Assembly (NCBI RefSeq): GCF_000745455.1
Contig: NZ_JQJI01000002.1
Location: 95,317 to 159,316 of the forward strand
Length of the DNA stretch: 64,000 nucleotides
From: Mesoaciditoga lauensis cd-1655R = DSM 25116
GTDB taxonomy: Bacteria > Thermotogota > Thermotogae > Mesoaciditogales > Mesoaciditogaceae
Direction: 5' to 3'
Part shown: positions 33,701 to 42,143 of the stretch, one piece after another
How positions within the stretch are numbered: the first letter of the stretch is position 1
Layout: each line of letters opens with the position of its first letter
Position numbers and translations under genes: made by a program
Notes under the pieces: generated by a model
Told to the model about the DNA's origin: nothing
The model's input: only the letters and a program-made list of their open reading frames with translations
Database searches by the model: none

Positions 33701-34441
33701 ATTAACAGATACAATATCTTAAAAGAAGAAGCCAAAAAAAGAGCAAGTGGTGCAACTGTTAAAGATTACGCTATGGGAATAGGATTATGTACGGTCGTTT
33801 TGAACGATGGCAGAACCGGCGTTGCCTACACCGCAAGAGAAGCCATACCGTGGGGATGTTCTTTGTACGATGAGCTACCCAAAACGGGCGTCCATGCGGA
33901 AGAATTCATCGATATGTTCGATTCCGATGACGTTTTGTTGCGCGCCCTTGGAATGGCAACGATAAACGCCTGCATAAACCAGGGTGAATTTGAAAAAGGA
34001 GATATAATGGAGGATGTGAATCTCACCAAATCGGATGTAGTGGGAATGATAGGAGATTTTACGCCTATGGTGGAAGATATAAAATTGAAAGCAAAAGAGC
34101 TTTACATATTCGAAAAAGAAAAAATTCCCGGTACAATTCCCACTGAAAAAATACCGGACTTTCTTCCAAAATGCGATGTCATTTTGATTTCGGCGACGAC
34201 GTTGCTAAATAGGACTTTCGATTCCATCATCCAGCATGCGAAAACGGACAGAATATACATGTTAGGCCCTTCAACACCAATTTGCCCAACGGCTTTACCA
34301 GAAGTGAAGGTCTTTGGCGCAACATGGGTAAATGAAGGTGCACTTCGAACGGTTTATCACGGCGGTGGAACACGCAATTTGTACAGAGAAAAAACGGGAA
34401 AGAAGATCAATTTCATCAACAGAGAGCATAAGAAAGCATAA
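33701..34441 (+). CDS. DUF364/DUF4213-type protein (putative metal-chelation Rossmann protein)
   Basis: The product of about 246 residues has an N-terminal DUF4213-like part (GIGLCTVVLNDGRTGVAY) and a C-terminal Rossmann-like DUF364 part (CDVILISATTLLNRTFDSII, MLGPSTPICP). The family is linked to metal or corrinoid handling without firm biochemistry. No ATG, GTG or TTG follows the excellent AAAGGAGGG site at 33685-33693; the codon at the right distance is ATT (33701). The only upstream alternative is an ATG at 33671 without a good site. The gene may belong to the sugar transporter operon. Confidence 0.75.
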   Translation: MNRYNILKEEAKKRASGATVKDYAMGIGLCTVVLNDGRTGVAYTAREAIPWGCSLYDELPKTGVHAEEFIDMFDSDDVLLRALGMATINACINQGEFEKGDIMEDVNLTKSDVVGMIGDFTPMVEDIKLKAKELYIFEKEKIPGTIPTEKIPDFLPKCDVILISATTLLNRTFDSIIQHAKTDRIYMLGPSTPICPTALPEVKVFGATWVNEGALRTVYHGGGTRNLYREKTGKKINFINREHKKA

Positions 34442-34443
34442 AA

Positions 34444-35085
34444 ATGAATACGCTTATCACAATTTTAGATGAAAACGATATAAGTTTAAAGAAAGAATCC
34501 ATAGAAAAATTGCAAAAATATCTCTCTTTATTAGAAAGATGGAACAAAGTCCATTCGTTAACATCTGTGCATAAGAGGGATATACCATATGTTTTCGCCG
34601 TTGAGCCTTTGCTCTTCGCAAAAGAAATCTCCGAATTTGCTGATTTCAAACGATGTTTGGATATTGGGACTGGATTTGGGAATCCCGGCATGGCCATGTC
34701 CTTGTATTTTGAAGATAGTAACTTTTTCCTGGTAGATTCTTCTGTGAAGAAAACGGCTTTGCTTAGAAGTGCACTTGATATGGCGGAATTTGATAATGTG
34801 CAAGTTATAACCGCGAGAGTGGAAGAACTTCCTCCACACTTTAATCTTTCTTTCGATCTTGTTGTTTCAAGAGGGGTCGGCACCATACAAAAGGTTACAT
34901 CTTACGCGATGAATTTTGTGAAAGAAAATGGATTCGTTGTGATTTTAAAAGCAAGGCTGGATATGGAAGGGATGCCAAAAGAGATTGGAGCGTTGAAGTT
35001 GGAGGGCGTTAAAGTTTTAAACGTTTCATACCCTTTGAAAAAGGTTAGAAGGTATGCGGTGGTTTATCGAAAGGTGAAAAGATGA
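34444..35085 (+). CDS. rsmG: 16S rRNA (guanine-N7) methyltransferase RsmG
   Basis: RsmG (GidB) methylates G527 of 16S rRNA using SAM. The 213-residue protein has the characteristic N-terminal LLERWNKVHSLTSV and the SAM-binding LDIGTGFGNPGMAMSL, followed by FDLVVSRGVGTIQK. The length is normal. It starts two bases after the DUF364 stop and overlaps the lipoate-ligase-like gene by four bases. Confidence 0.92.
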   Translation: MNTLITILDENDISLKKESIEKLQKYLSLLERWNKVHSLTSVHKRDIPYVFAVEPLLFAKEISEFADFKRCLDIGTGFGNPGMAMSLYFEDSNFFLVDSSVKKTALLRSALDMAEFDNVQVITARVEELPPHFNLSFDLVVSRGVGTIQKVTSYAMNFVKENGFVVILKARLDMEGMPKEIGALKLEGVKVLNVSYPLKKVRRYAVVYRKVKR

Positions 35086-35843
35086 AGTGGCTCTTTTGGA
35101 ATTCTGGATCTTTGAGTGGAGAGAAAAACATGGCTCTCGATCTGGCAATGACGGAGAGAGCAAAATACGAAAATGTGATTTTGAGATTGTACGGGTGGAA
35201 TCCTCCAGCATTGTCGCTTGGAAAATTTCAAAAGGTCGATGAAATAAACCTTGAAAGTGTGAAAGAGCAAGGTTTTGATATCGTTAGAAGGCCCAGTGGC
35301 GGAAGGGCAGTTCTCCATATAGATGAACTTACCTACGCGATAGCGATTCCGCAATCTCTTGTTTCTAAAAGCGTGTTGAGAAGTTACATGGAGATATCCC
35401 AGGCACTTGTTATCGGATTGAAAAAGCTGGGATTAGACGTTTACATGGCAAGGGAGAGATCTAATGAAAGATACACGGATTTTGCTGCTTGTTTTGCAAC
35501 CACCGCTCTTCATGAAGTTATGATCGAAGGGAAAAAATTGATTGGAAGTGCCCAGGTTAGAAGAGATGGTGTTGTTTTGCAACACGGCTCCATTCCACTT
35601 CACTCTCATATAGAAGAATATGTGAGATGCTTTAAACTTAGTTCTGAAAGTGCTGAGCTCCTTAAAAAAAGGTTATATCAGAAGACGACAAGTATTTCAG
35701 AGTATATCAAAGTGAAACGGAATGATGTGGTAAAAGCCATTTTGGAAGGTTTTTCTGAAAGATTTGGCATTGATTTTATTCCCGCTAAAGGTGTCATCGA
35801 CGAACTTGACTGGGAAAAATACGTGCGGGAAGTGAAGGTGTAA
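35082..35843 (+). CDS. Lipoate-protein ligase / octanoyltransferase family protein (LipM-like)
   Basis: This 253-residue protein of the LplA/LipM/LipL fold has RRPSGGRAVLH, the conserved Lys in EGKKLIGSAQVRR and LQHGSIPL. A Cys in DFAACFAT lies where LipM-type octanoyltransferases carry their nucleophile. It probably transfers octanoyl or lipoyl groups to lipoyl domains. It cannot be decided from sequence whether it acts from octanoyl-ACP or free lipoate. Confidence 0.85.
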   Translation: MKWLFWNSGSLSGEKNMALDLAMTERAKYENVILRLYGWNPPALSLGKFQKVDEINLESVKEQGFDIVRRPSGGRAVLHIDELTYAIAIPQSLVSKSVLRSYMEISQALVIGLKKLGLDVYMARERSNERYTDFAACFATTALHEVMIEGKKLIGSAQVRRDGVVLQHGSIPLHSHIEEYVRCFKLSSESAELLKKRLYQKTTSISEYIKVKRNDVVKAILEGFSERFGIDFIPAKGVIDELDWEKYVREVKV

Positions 35844-35849
35844 AAGAGA

Positions 35850-36530
35850 ATGGGACTGAAAATAGTTGGGACTCCTATCGGGAATTTGGCGGATATAACT
35901 CCGAGGGCGCTTGAAACTTTGCAGAGCGTCGATGTGATCCTTTGCGAAGACACAAGACAAACTTTGAAATTGTTGAAACACTATTCCATTTCAAAAAAGT
36001 TGATATCTTTTAACGATAAAAACTCTTCTGAAAAAATCCAAAAGATCCTGGAAGAACTCAAAAAGGGTAAAGAGTACGCGCTTGTAAGTGACGCAGGTAT
36101 GCCTGTGATTTCCGATCCGGGATTTAATTTGGTAGATGCTTGCCACGAAAACGACATAGAGGTGGATGTTATCCCGGGTCCAAGCGCGGTTGTAAGTGCT
36201 GTGGCTGCAAGTGGATTAAACACATCTCACTTCGTTTTTCTTGGTTTTTTACCACGAGGTTCCAAGTTGAGAAGAACTTTAAAAACGGTTTCGGAATTGA
36301 AAATGGCAACGGTCTTTTATGAATCTCCTTATCGTTTAAAAGCCACTTTGGAGGAGATATGCAAGATATCACCCGATGCGAGGGTATTCGTGGCGCGAGA
36401 GATGACGAAGGTACATCAAACCTTTTACAGAGGTAATCCTTGCGAATTAGCGGAAAAAGTTGTCGAAAAAGGGGAAATAAGTGTTGTTGTTGAATGGTCA
36501 AAAAGAAAACGGAATGTTAACATAGATTGA
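35850..36530 (+). CDS. rsmI: 16S rRNA (cytidine-2'-O) methyltransferase RsmI
   Basis: RsmI methylates the ribose of C1402 in 16S rRNA. The 226-residue tetrapyrrole-methylase-fold protein carries VGTPIGNLADITPRALETL, CEDTRQTLKLL, SDAGMPVISDPG and IPGPSAVVSAVAASG. It is somewhat short at the C terminus compared with long bacterial forms. The spoVS promoter overlaps its stop codon. Confidence 0.94.
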   Translation: MGLKIVGTPIGNLADITPRALETLQSVDVILCEDTRQTLKLLKHYSISKKLISFNDKNSSEKIQKILEELKKGKEYALVSDAGMPVISDPGFNLVDACHENDIEVDVIPGPSAVVSAVAASGLNTSHFVFLGFLPRGSKLRRTLKTVSELKMATVFYESPYRLKATLEEICKISPDARVFVAREMTKVHQTFYRGNPCELAEKVVEKGEISVVVEWSKRKRNVNID

Positions 36531-36555
36531 CTTTCGTATACGAGTTTGATATAAT
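36527..36555 (+). promoter_or_regulatory. spoVS promoter
   Basis: TTGACT (36527-36532), a 17-bp spacer and TATAAT (36550-36555) form a near-consensus promoter that overlaps the rsmI stop codon. Confidence 0.8.
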
Positions 36556-36607
36556 GTTTCATGGTACTTCATAGTAAATTAAGCGTCTACCAAAGGAGGC
36601 AGAAAAG

Positions 36608-36871
36608 ATGGAAGCATTGAAAGTATCATCTAAGTCGAGACCTAACGCAGTTGCAGGCGCATTGGCCGGAGTTTTAAGGGAAAATGGTAGAGCAGAGATC
36701 CAGGCAATAGGAGCAGGTGCAGTTAACCAAGCGGTTAAAGCTATTGCCATAGCACGTGGTTATGTGGCTCCAAGCGGAATGGATCTGGTGTGTGTACCAG
36801 CTTTCGTGGATGTCGAGATTGATGGGGATACACGCACGGCACTTAAATTTGTGATAGAACCAAGAAAGTAA
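36608..36871 (+). CDS. spoVS: SpoVS family protein
   Basis: The 87-residue protein is a full-length SpoVS (Alba-like fold), recognisable by LKVSSKSRPNAVAGALAGVLRE, IQAIGAGAVNQAVKAIAIARGY and the C-terminal TALKFVIEPRK. In Bacillus it affects septation and spore coat assembly; here, with no other sporulation gene in sight, a nucleic-acid-binding or regulatory role is more likely. It has its own strong promoter, an AAAGGAGG site and a terminator, so it is probably highly expressed alone. Confidence 0.95.
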   Translation: MEALKVSSKSRPNAVAGALAGVLRENGRAEIQAIGAGAVNQAVKAIAIARGYVAPSGMDLVCVPAFVDVEIDGDTRTALKFVIEPRK

Positions 36872-36888
36872 AAAGGTATTTTTTTACG

Positions 36889-36916
36889 AAGGCGCCTTAG
36901 AGCGGGCGCCTTTTTT
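36889..36916 (+). terminator. spoVS terminator
   Basis: AAGGCGCC and GGCGCCTT form a GC-rich hairpin followed by six T on the plus strand. It overlaps the 3' end of the convergent gene at 36897. Confidence 0.85.
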
Positions 36917-37949
36917 CATTTTTTACGGCGAATAAAGCCTTTTTTACGATGAAAAATAACATATCCTCTGTGAAAACGATTTTTATCTCCTTTTCTTTCA
37001 AACGAGAAAGAAATTGATTTAATTTTTGAGGAATGATGGGTACACGAACGTCTAACGTCGTTTGAAGCTCTTGGGAATATTCGTAAGCTGAATGTTGAGA
37101 AATAACGCCTATTCTGATCTTGTCTGAAAGTTCAATGTAGCCTCTTCCGCCATTTTTTCTCTGAAATTTTGCCGCAAGTAAAGCTCCATCTTTCACTTTT
37201 TTCACGTCCGCTCTGATTCCTTGAAACTTCCTGGCTTCTAAAAACTTTTCTATTTTATCCATCTGAACGTCTTCCGCTGGTGATTTGCAGAGAGTTATAA
37301 CTCCTTGAGAAAATTTCAATCCGATCAAGGTTTCAGAATAACCCATTTTTACGTTCTCGTTGCCAATCACGCCTAACCCTTTTACCAAATGACGGGTGCT
37401 CTCATAAGGTAAGGTTGAAATAAAAGGCTCTCCAGGCATTTTCATGAAAGCAACAGAGATATGGGAATACTGTTCTGACAAGACGAAAAATTCTCCTTCT
37501 AAGATTCCTATTAGCACGTTTTCGCCTTCTCTTAGGATTATGCTTCCCAAATCTAGAGTGCGGGCAAAATCAGAAGACTTTATTTCAAATTTTGCCCAAA
37601 ATGTTCCACGCTTTCGTACATCTCTTGCAAAAGGATGAAGAACTGACATGTATTCCGGTCCCTTCAAGAATTCTAATTTGCTTCCAAAACGTATTTCTAC
37701 ATCATCTTCACCGCTTTTTGAGAGCAATTTGAGATTGTCAAGAGGTGCAACGTAGAAATCATCGAAATGCTCCATTTTGCCCAATATAAGATTAACACTT
37801 ACGCATCCATCGGTTGCGTAAGCATGAAGAACGTTTGAATGAGTATAAAAATAGACGCGGCGATTTATCGGCTCAACGTTTCCGACTATTTTGTCCAGCA
37901 AATTGACGCTTTTTATGAAACGTTTATGCTCTATTTTTATCGCTTTCAC
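36897..37949 (-). CDS. Divergent DNA polymerase III beta (sliding clamp)-like protein
   Basis: The 350-residue protein has the length and order of a three-domain clamp. Domain 1 has FIKSVNLLDKIV.., VLHAYATDGCVSV and YVAPLDNLKLLSKSGEDDVEI, matching the rhythm of DnaN. Domain 2 starts near FEIKSSDFARTLD. The last domain has VRVPIIPQKLNQFLSRLKEKEIKIVF and ends KRRPL, reminiscent of the DnaN C terminus MPMRL. Similarity is seen by eye only and is weak, so it could be a paralogue of the true clamp. It overlaps the upstream membrane-protein gene by 26 bp and is the last gene of the minus operon. Confidence 0.45.
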   Translation of the reverse strand: MKAIKIEHKRFIKSVNLLDKIVGNVEPINRRVYFYTHSNVLHAYATDGCVSVNLILGKMEHFDDFYVAPLDNLKLLSKSGEDDVEIRFGSKLEFLKGPEYMSVLHPFARDVRKRGTFWAKFEIKSSDFARTLDLGSIILREGENVLIGILEGEFFVLSEQYSHISVAFMKMPGEPFISTLPYESTRHLVKGLGVIGNENVKMGYSETLIGLKFSQGVITLCKSPAEDVQMDKIEKFLEARKFQGIRADVKKVKDGALLAAKFQRKNGGRGYIELSDKIRIGVISQHSAYEYSQELQTTLDVRVPIIPQKLNQFLSRLKEKEIKIVFTEDMLFFIVKKALFAVKNEKRRPL

Positions 37950-38376
37950 GATGTTCTTTATCCCTTAAAGCTATTGGAAGCACAACGGCACCTACCACTA
38001 TTGAAAGGGGCCATGAGTTGAATCTGGTTTGCATAATAAGTGTTATGGAAACGCCCACAAGAATCCATGCGCTCCATTTCATTACAAGCTTTAAAAATAC
38101 GTCTGAAAGGGTGAAAAGCACCGCCGCACCACCCAGAATGTAAGTGAGGTTCGCTATCAAATCGTGTGGATAGCCCTTAAACCATAACAAGAGGGAAATG
38201 GCGTACAAGAAGAAAAGATTCAATTCGGCTGTTTTGAAATGTTTTCCTTTGCTTAAAGAATGAACCACTACTATCACTACAGCGAAATATGCCAAAAGGG
38301 GCCAACTGAATTTCGTTGAGAATAGAAAATAGAAAAACGCCGCTCCAAATGCTCCTGACAGTATCATAGACATCAC
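37924..38376 (-). CDS. Small polytopic membrane protein of unknown function
   Basis: The 150-residue protein has four or five hydrophobic segments and a charged C-terminal tail (ALRDKEHRESDKNRA). The GTG start overlaps the YchF stop. No family is recognised. It is in a run with the YchF GTPase and the clamp-like gene. Confidence 0.55.
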   Translation of the reverse strand: MMSMILSGAFGAAFFYFLFSTKFSWPLLAYFAVVIVVVHSLSKGKHFKTAELNLFFLYAISLLLWFKGYPHDLIANLTYILGGAAVLFTLSDVFLKLVMKWSAWILVGVSITLIMQTRFNSWPLSIVVGAVVLPIALRDKEHRESDKNRA

Positions 38377-39419
38377 ACGTTGAATCTTATGTTGACGATG
38401 TCGCCATCTTCAACAATAGATTCTTTTCCTTCTAATCTCATGAGCCCTTTTGACTTTATTTCTTTCATCGATTTCAGTTCTTTCATATCGTTGTATTTTA
38501 CAACTTCGGCCCTTATAAAGCCTCGTTCTATATCGGTGTGAATTTTACCAGCTGCTTTTTTGAAATTAGTTCCCTTCCTTATGGTCCAAGCTCTTACTTC
38601 GTCTTCACCGACGGTAAAAAAGGAGATAAGGCCTAACGCGGAGTAAACGACCTTGGCTAGCCTGTCTATACCGCTTTCTTTTAAGCCTAAATCGTTCAAG
38701 AATTCTTTTCTTTCATCTTCTTCCAACTCGTTTATTTCCATTTCTAATTTTCCACACATTTCCATCATCGCAAGAGAATTTTCGTTGACGATTTCTTCAA
38801 CTTTTTCTTTACCCTCATATGCTTTTTTCTTAAACGATTCTTCGTCCAGATTTACCGCTATTATGGATTCTTTCATGGTGAAAAAGCCAAAAGAGCTCAA
38901 CGCTTTTTTTTCATCTTCTGAAAGATCTATGAGTTTCACGAATTTTTCTTCATTCAAAGCTTTTGCACATTTTTCAAGCGCTTCAAGTTGATGTTCCTCA
39001 TCATGTGAAAGCTTTCTTTTTGCATTTTTCAATTTTTCTATGTTTGTTTCCGCTATTTCCAGATCGCGTATCAAAAGTTCATCATGAAGGTATTCTGCTT
39101 CTTTTCCCGCGTTGTCGAAATATCTGGGCACGGATTCATCTTTGAATGCCCTTACAACCCATAAGAGAGCATCCACGTTTTGAATTTTAGAAAGAATTTG
39201 GTTTTTCTCTTTTCTTGGAAGCTCTGGAGATAGCCCTGGCAAATCTACGAACTCTATAGTGGCATAAGTGGTTTTCTTCGGACGATAAAGCTTTGAAAGA
39301 AAATCCACCCTTTCGTCTGGTACTTTGGCAATGCCGATTTCTTCGTTTACATCTCCAACCAAAAGTTTAAAAATCGTTGTTTTTCCAGAATACGGCGCGC
39401 CGTATATTCCTATTTTCAA
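38373..39419 (-). CDS. ychF: YchF/OLA1-type GTPase/ATPase
   Basis: The 348-residue translation-associated P-loop protein has a G-domain, a long alpha-helical insertion and a C-terminal TGS domain (FFTVGEDEVRAWTIRKGTNF, AAGKIHTDIERGFIRAEVV), both diagnostic of YchF. The P-loop reads GAPYSGKTT instead of the usual G-x-PNVGKST, and the DLPGLSPE switch is retained. YchF proteins prefer ATP and bind ribosomes. It overlaps the small membrane gene downstream. Confidence 0.9.
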   Translation of the reverse strand: MKIGIYGAPYSGKTTIFKLLVGDVNEEIGIAKVPDERVDFLSKLYRPKKTTYATIEFVDLPGLSPELPRKEKNQILSKIQNVDALLWVVRAFKDESVPRYFDNAGKEAEYLHDELLIRDLEIAETNIEKLKNAKRKLSHDEEHQLEALEKCAKALNEEKFVKLIDLSEDEKKALSSFGFFTMKESIIAVNLDEESFKKKAYEGKEKVEEIVNENSLAMMEMCGKLEMEINELEEDERKEFLNDLGLKESGIDRLAKVVYSALGLISFFTVGEDEVRAWTIRKGTNFKKAAGKIHTDIERGFIRAEVVKYNDMKELKSMKEIKSKGLMRLEGKESIVEDGDIVNIRFNV

Positions 39420-39437
39420 TTTACTCCCTCCAACTTT

Positions 39438-39683
39438 TCACTCTTTTTTCTGATCTAAAAGCTCAAAATAATCACCTTTTACGTCGCCACTCGGAATAGC
39501 TGTAACTCGAATGGTCATCGTTCCATGACGCTGCTTTATCGTTAGAACATCGCCCACCTTTACATCGTACGAAGGTTTCAATGCTCTTTCATCTTTTAGA
39601 ATCCCACCTAATTCGGCAACTTTTTGGGCAACGCTGCGTCTTTTTATTATACCCGATACTTTAAGAAATTTATCAAGTCTCAA
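39438..39683 (-). CDS. S4-domain RNA-binding protein (RqcP/Hsp15-like)
   Basis: The 81-residue protein consists of one S4 domain: MRLDKFLKVSGIIKRRSVA at the start and VGDVLTI in the middle. Small proteins of this type include RqcP, which stabilises tRNA on stalled 50S subunits. It overlaps the ribokinase gene by four bases. Confidence 0.88.
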   Translation of the reverse strand: MRLDKFLKVSGIIKRRSVAQKVAELGGILKDERALKPSYDVKVGDVLTIKQRHGTMTIRVTAIPSGDVKGDYFELLDQKKE

Positions 39684-40579
39684 CTTTCTTTCATCCTTTC
39701 AAAAAATTTCTCCACTTCTTCTTGACTGGGAAAAGATGTGGCAGCCCCTTTTCTTGTAACCGATATGGCCGCTGCCGCCATGGCAAATCTGCATGCTTCT
39801 TCGATATCTGCTCCTCGCGAAAGCGATACCGCAAAAGCTGCGTTAAAACAATCGCCGGCGCCGGTGGTATCGACAGCTTTTACCTTGAAAGCATCAAACT
39901 TTTTCATTTTTCCAGCTTTTAGAATGTACGCCCCATTCGAACCGGCTTTTACAAGGGCTTTGGGCCCTTGCGATTCCAACCACTTTATCTGTTCGATAAG
40001 ATCTTCACCCTCAGAGATAAGAGATATTTCCACTTCATTTGGAGTTATGTAGTCGATGTTTTTCAGCAATTCAGCCGAGAGTTTCATCGCTGGAGCGGGA
40101 TCCAATATGACTTTCGTTCCCCTGGCTTTGGCAATTTCACTGGCTTTTACAATGCCAGATAAAGGTGTTTCAAGCTGCAGTAAAAGATAGTCCGCTTTTT
40201 CAAAAATCTTGCCACTTGAACTCACCATTTCTTCATCTAAATGCGCATTAGCACCAGCGCTGAGTATTATGGAATTTTCTCCTTCTTCATTTACCCATAT
40301 GGAGGCGATTCCACTTTTCGTTTCAACTCTTTTTACAAATGAAGTGTTCACTCCGACATCTTTTAAACTTTTTAAGAGAAAATCTCCAAAGGTATCGTTT
40401 CCGACAAGCCCCAAAAAATTCACTTCTTCTCCAAGTTTGGAAACGCCAACCGCTTGGTTTGCACCCTTGCCACCTTGAAACATCGCAAAATCTTTTCCGC
40501 TTACCGTTTCTCCAACTTTGGGAAATCTCTTCGTAAAGCTCACAAGATCTGCGTTTACGCTTCCCATAACAACGATCAT
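39680..40579 (-). CDS. rbsK: Ribokinase (PfkB family)
   Basis: This 299-residue sugar kinase has GSVNADLV at the N terminus, GGKGANQAVGVSKLG, and the catalytic VDTTGAGDCFNAAFAVSLSRG. This is the ribokinase subgroup, converting ribose to ribose 5-phosphate. Other PfkB substrates, including pseudouridine, cannot be excluded, because psuG at 8051 lacks a kinase partner. It is the first gene of the minus operon. Confidence 0.88.
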   Translation of the reverse strand: MIVVMGSVNADLVSFTKRFPKVGETVSGKDFAMFQGGKGANQAVGVSKLGEEVNFLGLVGNDTFGDFLLKSLKDVGVNTSFVKRVETKSGIASIWVNEEGENSIILSAGANAHLDEEMVSSSGKIFEKADYLLLQLETPLSGIVKASEIAKARGTKVILDPAPAMKLSAELLKNIDYITPNEVEISLISEGEDLIEQIKWLESQGPKALVKAGSNGAYILKAGKMKKFDAFKVKAVDTTGAGDCFNAAFAVSLSRGADIEEACRFAMAAAAISVTRKGAATSFPSQEEVEKFFERMKES

Positions 40580-40633
40580 AGATCACCATCTCTTTTTGTT
40601 GTTTTTGAACGTTCAACCCGATTATATCATTGG

Positions 40634-40661
40634 TTGAAATGCATTTAAAAAATGATATAAT
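40634..40661 (+). promoter_or_regulatory. Promoter of the peptide/HD-GYP operon
   Basis: TTGAAA (40634-40639), a 16-bp spacer and TATAAT (40656-40661) precede a leader of about 100 nt that ends in an AAAGGGGG ribosome-binding site at 40751-40758. No known riboswitch is recognised in the leader. Confidence 0.7.
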
Positions 40662-40766
40662 CATTTTCAGCGGCTAAGCGAAGTAAAAAAGCGGAGATTT
40701 ACACCCGAACGAGTAAAGAAGTTGAACAAGAAGACAAATCAGCACACTTGAAAGGGGGTAAGTCTC

Positions 40767-40856
40767 ATGAAGAACAAAATGGTTAAATTCATCCTCGTAG
40801 CCGGTGGACTTGCAAGCCTCATCATGGCCGCGGTTGGTAGTATGAGGTGGGGTTGA
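40767..40856 (+). CDS. 29-residue hydrophobic peptide upstream of an HD-GYP protein
   Basis: A short frame encodes a Lys-rich start (MKNKMVKF), a hydrophobic stretch (ILVAGGLASLIMAAVG) and a short tail SMRWG. It has its own promoter and a strong AAAGGGGG site eight bases before the ATG. It ends 24 bp before the membrane HD-GYP gene. The build resembles exported signal-peptide-like pheromone precursors or small membrane peptides. No known family is recognised. Confidence 0.6.
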   Translation: MKNKMVKFILVAGGLASLIMAAVGSMRWG

Positions 40857-40880
40857 TAAGATTTTCGAAGAGGTGAGAAT

Positions 40881-42143
40881 TTGAAAAAGACGCTGAAGCT
40901 TTACATAGCATTTGTTGTGATAAGTGCTGGGGCGCTCATGAGCGCCCTCCTCTTCTTGAATTATCAAGTTGAGCCCCTCTGGGTTGTTCTTATATGGGGA
41001 ATAAGCAGTTGGATATCAGATATGTTCCCTGTTGAAGTGAAAAAGATAAATGGGAATTCCATGCTTTTGGGATTGAGCATGACTTTTAACCTTTCCGCCG
41101 CCGTTTTATTTTCCCCTTTGACGGCTGCGTTAATTGGGATGATAGGTGGATTACCTTCGCTGAAAAAAACGGAATGGTCCAAGGCCATTTTTAACGTCGC
41201 CCAAATTTCCATTTCAACTGCCATGGCTTCTCTCATTTATAGATGGACATACCCCGTAAATTCTGCCGAGATAATAAAAATATTGGCAATTGGCATTGCA
41301 ATACTATCATACGCTGTACTTAACAACATTTTTGTCTCATCTGCCGTAAGTTTGGCAACGGGCAAAAAGATGAAAACGATTTTGAAAGATGTTTTCATGG
41401 ATTTTTTCGGCATAAGCATATTCATATCGCTGGCCGTCGCGTATGTGGTAGTTTACCTTTATCCTTACGTTGGCTTATGGGATATAGCGATAGCGCTTGG
41501 GCCTTTGTTGACAATACGCTTCGTTCTGGATCTCTACAAAAAATTTCTCAACACCAAGATAGAATCCATGGGAGCGTTGCTTAAAGCACTTGAGGAAAAG
41601 GATCCTTACACCGCTGGTCACGGCGAAAGAGTTTCAAAATATGCCACCCTTGTTGCCGAAAGATTGGGAATAGACGGAAAACTTCTTGAAGATTTAAGAA
41701 TGGCCGCATGGCTTCATGATATTGGAAAGATAGGTATTAGGGATAAAGTGCTCAACAAACCGGGGAAATTGTCTTTGGATGAGTTTGAGGAGATAAAAAG
41801 CCATCCAGTCAAGGGCGCCGAAATACTCAGTGAGGTGCCATCTTTTAGAAAGATGGTACCGTGGGTAAAATACCATCATGAGCATTGGGATGGAAGCGGA
41901 TATCCCGAAGGACTAAAAGGCAAGCAAATTCCTCTTGAGGCCAGAATAATAGGGGTGGTAGATGTTTACGATGCTTTGACAACTCAACGGGCGTATCGTA
42001 AAGCGTTTAGCCCTGAAATGGCCCTTCAAATAATGAAGAACGAAAGTGGCAAGTCATTTGATCCGGTTGTTTTGGCCGCTTTCCTGGATGTTATAGATAA
42101 TATAGAGGATGTACGGAATGGGAGAGACGTGAAAGAAGAATGA
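40881..42143 (+). CDS. Membrane HD-GYP domain protein (putative c-di-GMP phosphodiesterase)
   Basis: This 420-residue protein has an N-terminal membrane region of about six to seven segments (residues 5-215) and a cytoplasmic HD-GYP domain (about 225-400). Catalytic motifs are intact: AAWLHDIGKIG near 273, YHHEHWDGSGYPEGLKG near 330 and RIIGVVDVYDALT. HD-GYP enzymes hydrolyse cyclic dinucleotides. The sensor region matches no named input domain that can be recognised here. The TTG start follows GAGGTGAG. It is coupled to the DUF5317 gene by a four-base overlap. Confidence 0.88.
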   Translation: MKKTLKLYIAFVVISAGALMSALLFLNYQVEPLWVVLIWGISSWISDMFPVEVKKINGNSMLLGLSMTFNLSAAVLFSPLTAALIGMIGGLPSLKKTEWSKAIFNVAQISISTAMASLIYRWTYPVNSAEIIKILAIGIAILSYAVLNNIFVSSAVSLATGKKMKTILKDVFMDFFGISIFISLAVAYVVVYLYPYVGLWDIAIALGPLLTIRFVLDLYKKFLNTKIESMGALLKALEEKDPYTAGHGERVSKYATLVAERLGIDGKLLEDLRMAAWLHDIGKIGIRDKVLNKPGKLSLDEFEEIKSHPVKGAEILSEVPSFRKMVPWVKYHHEHWDGSGYPEGLKGKQIPLEARIIGVVDVYDALTTQRAYRKAFSPEMALQIMKNESGKSFDPVVLAAFLDVIDNIEDVRNGRDVKEE

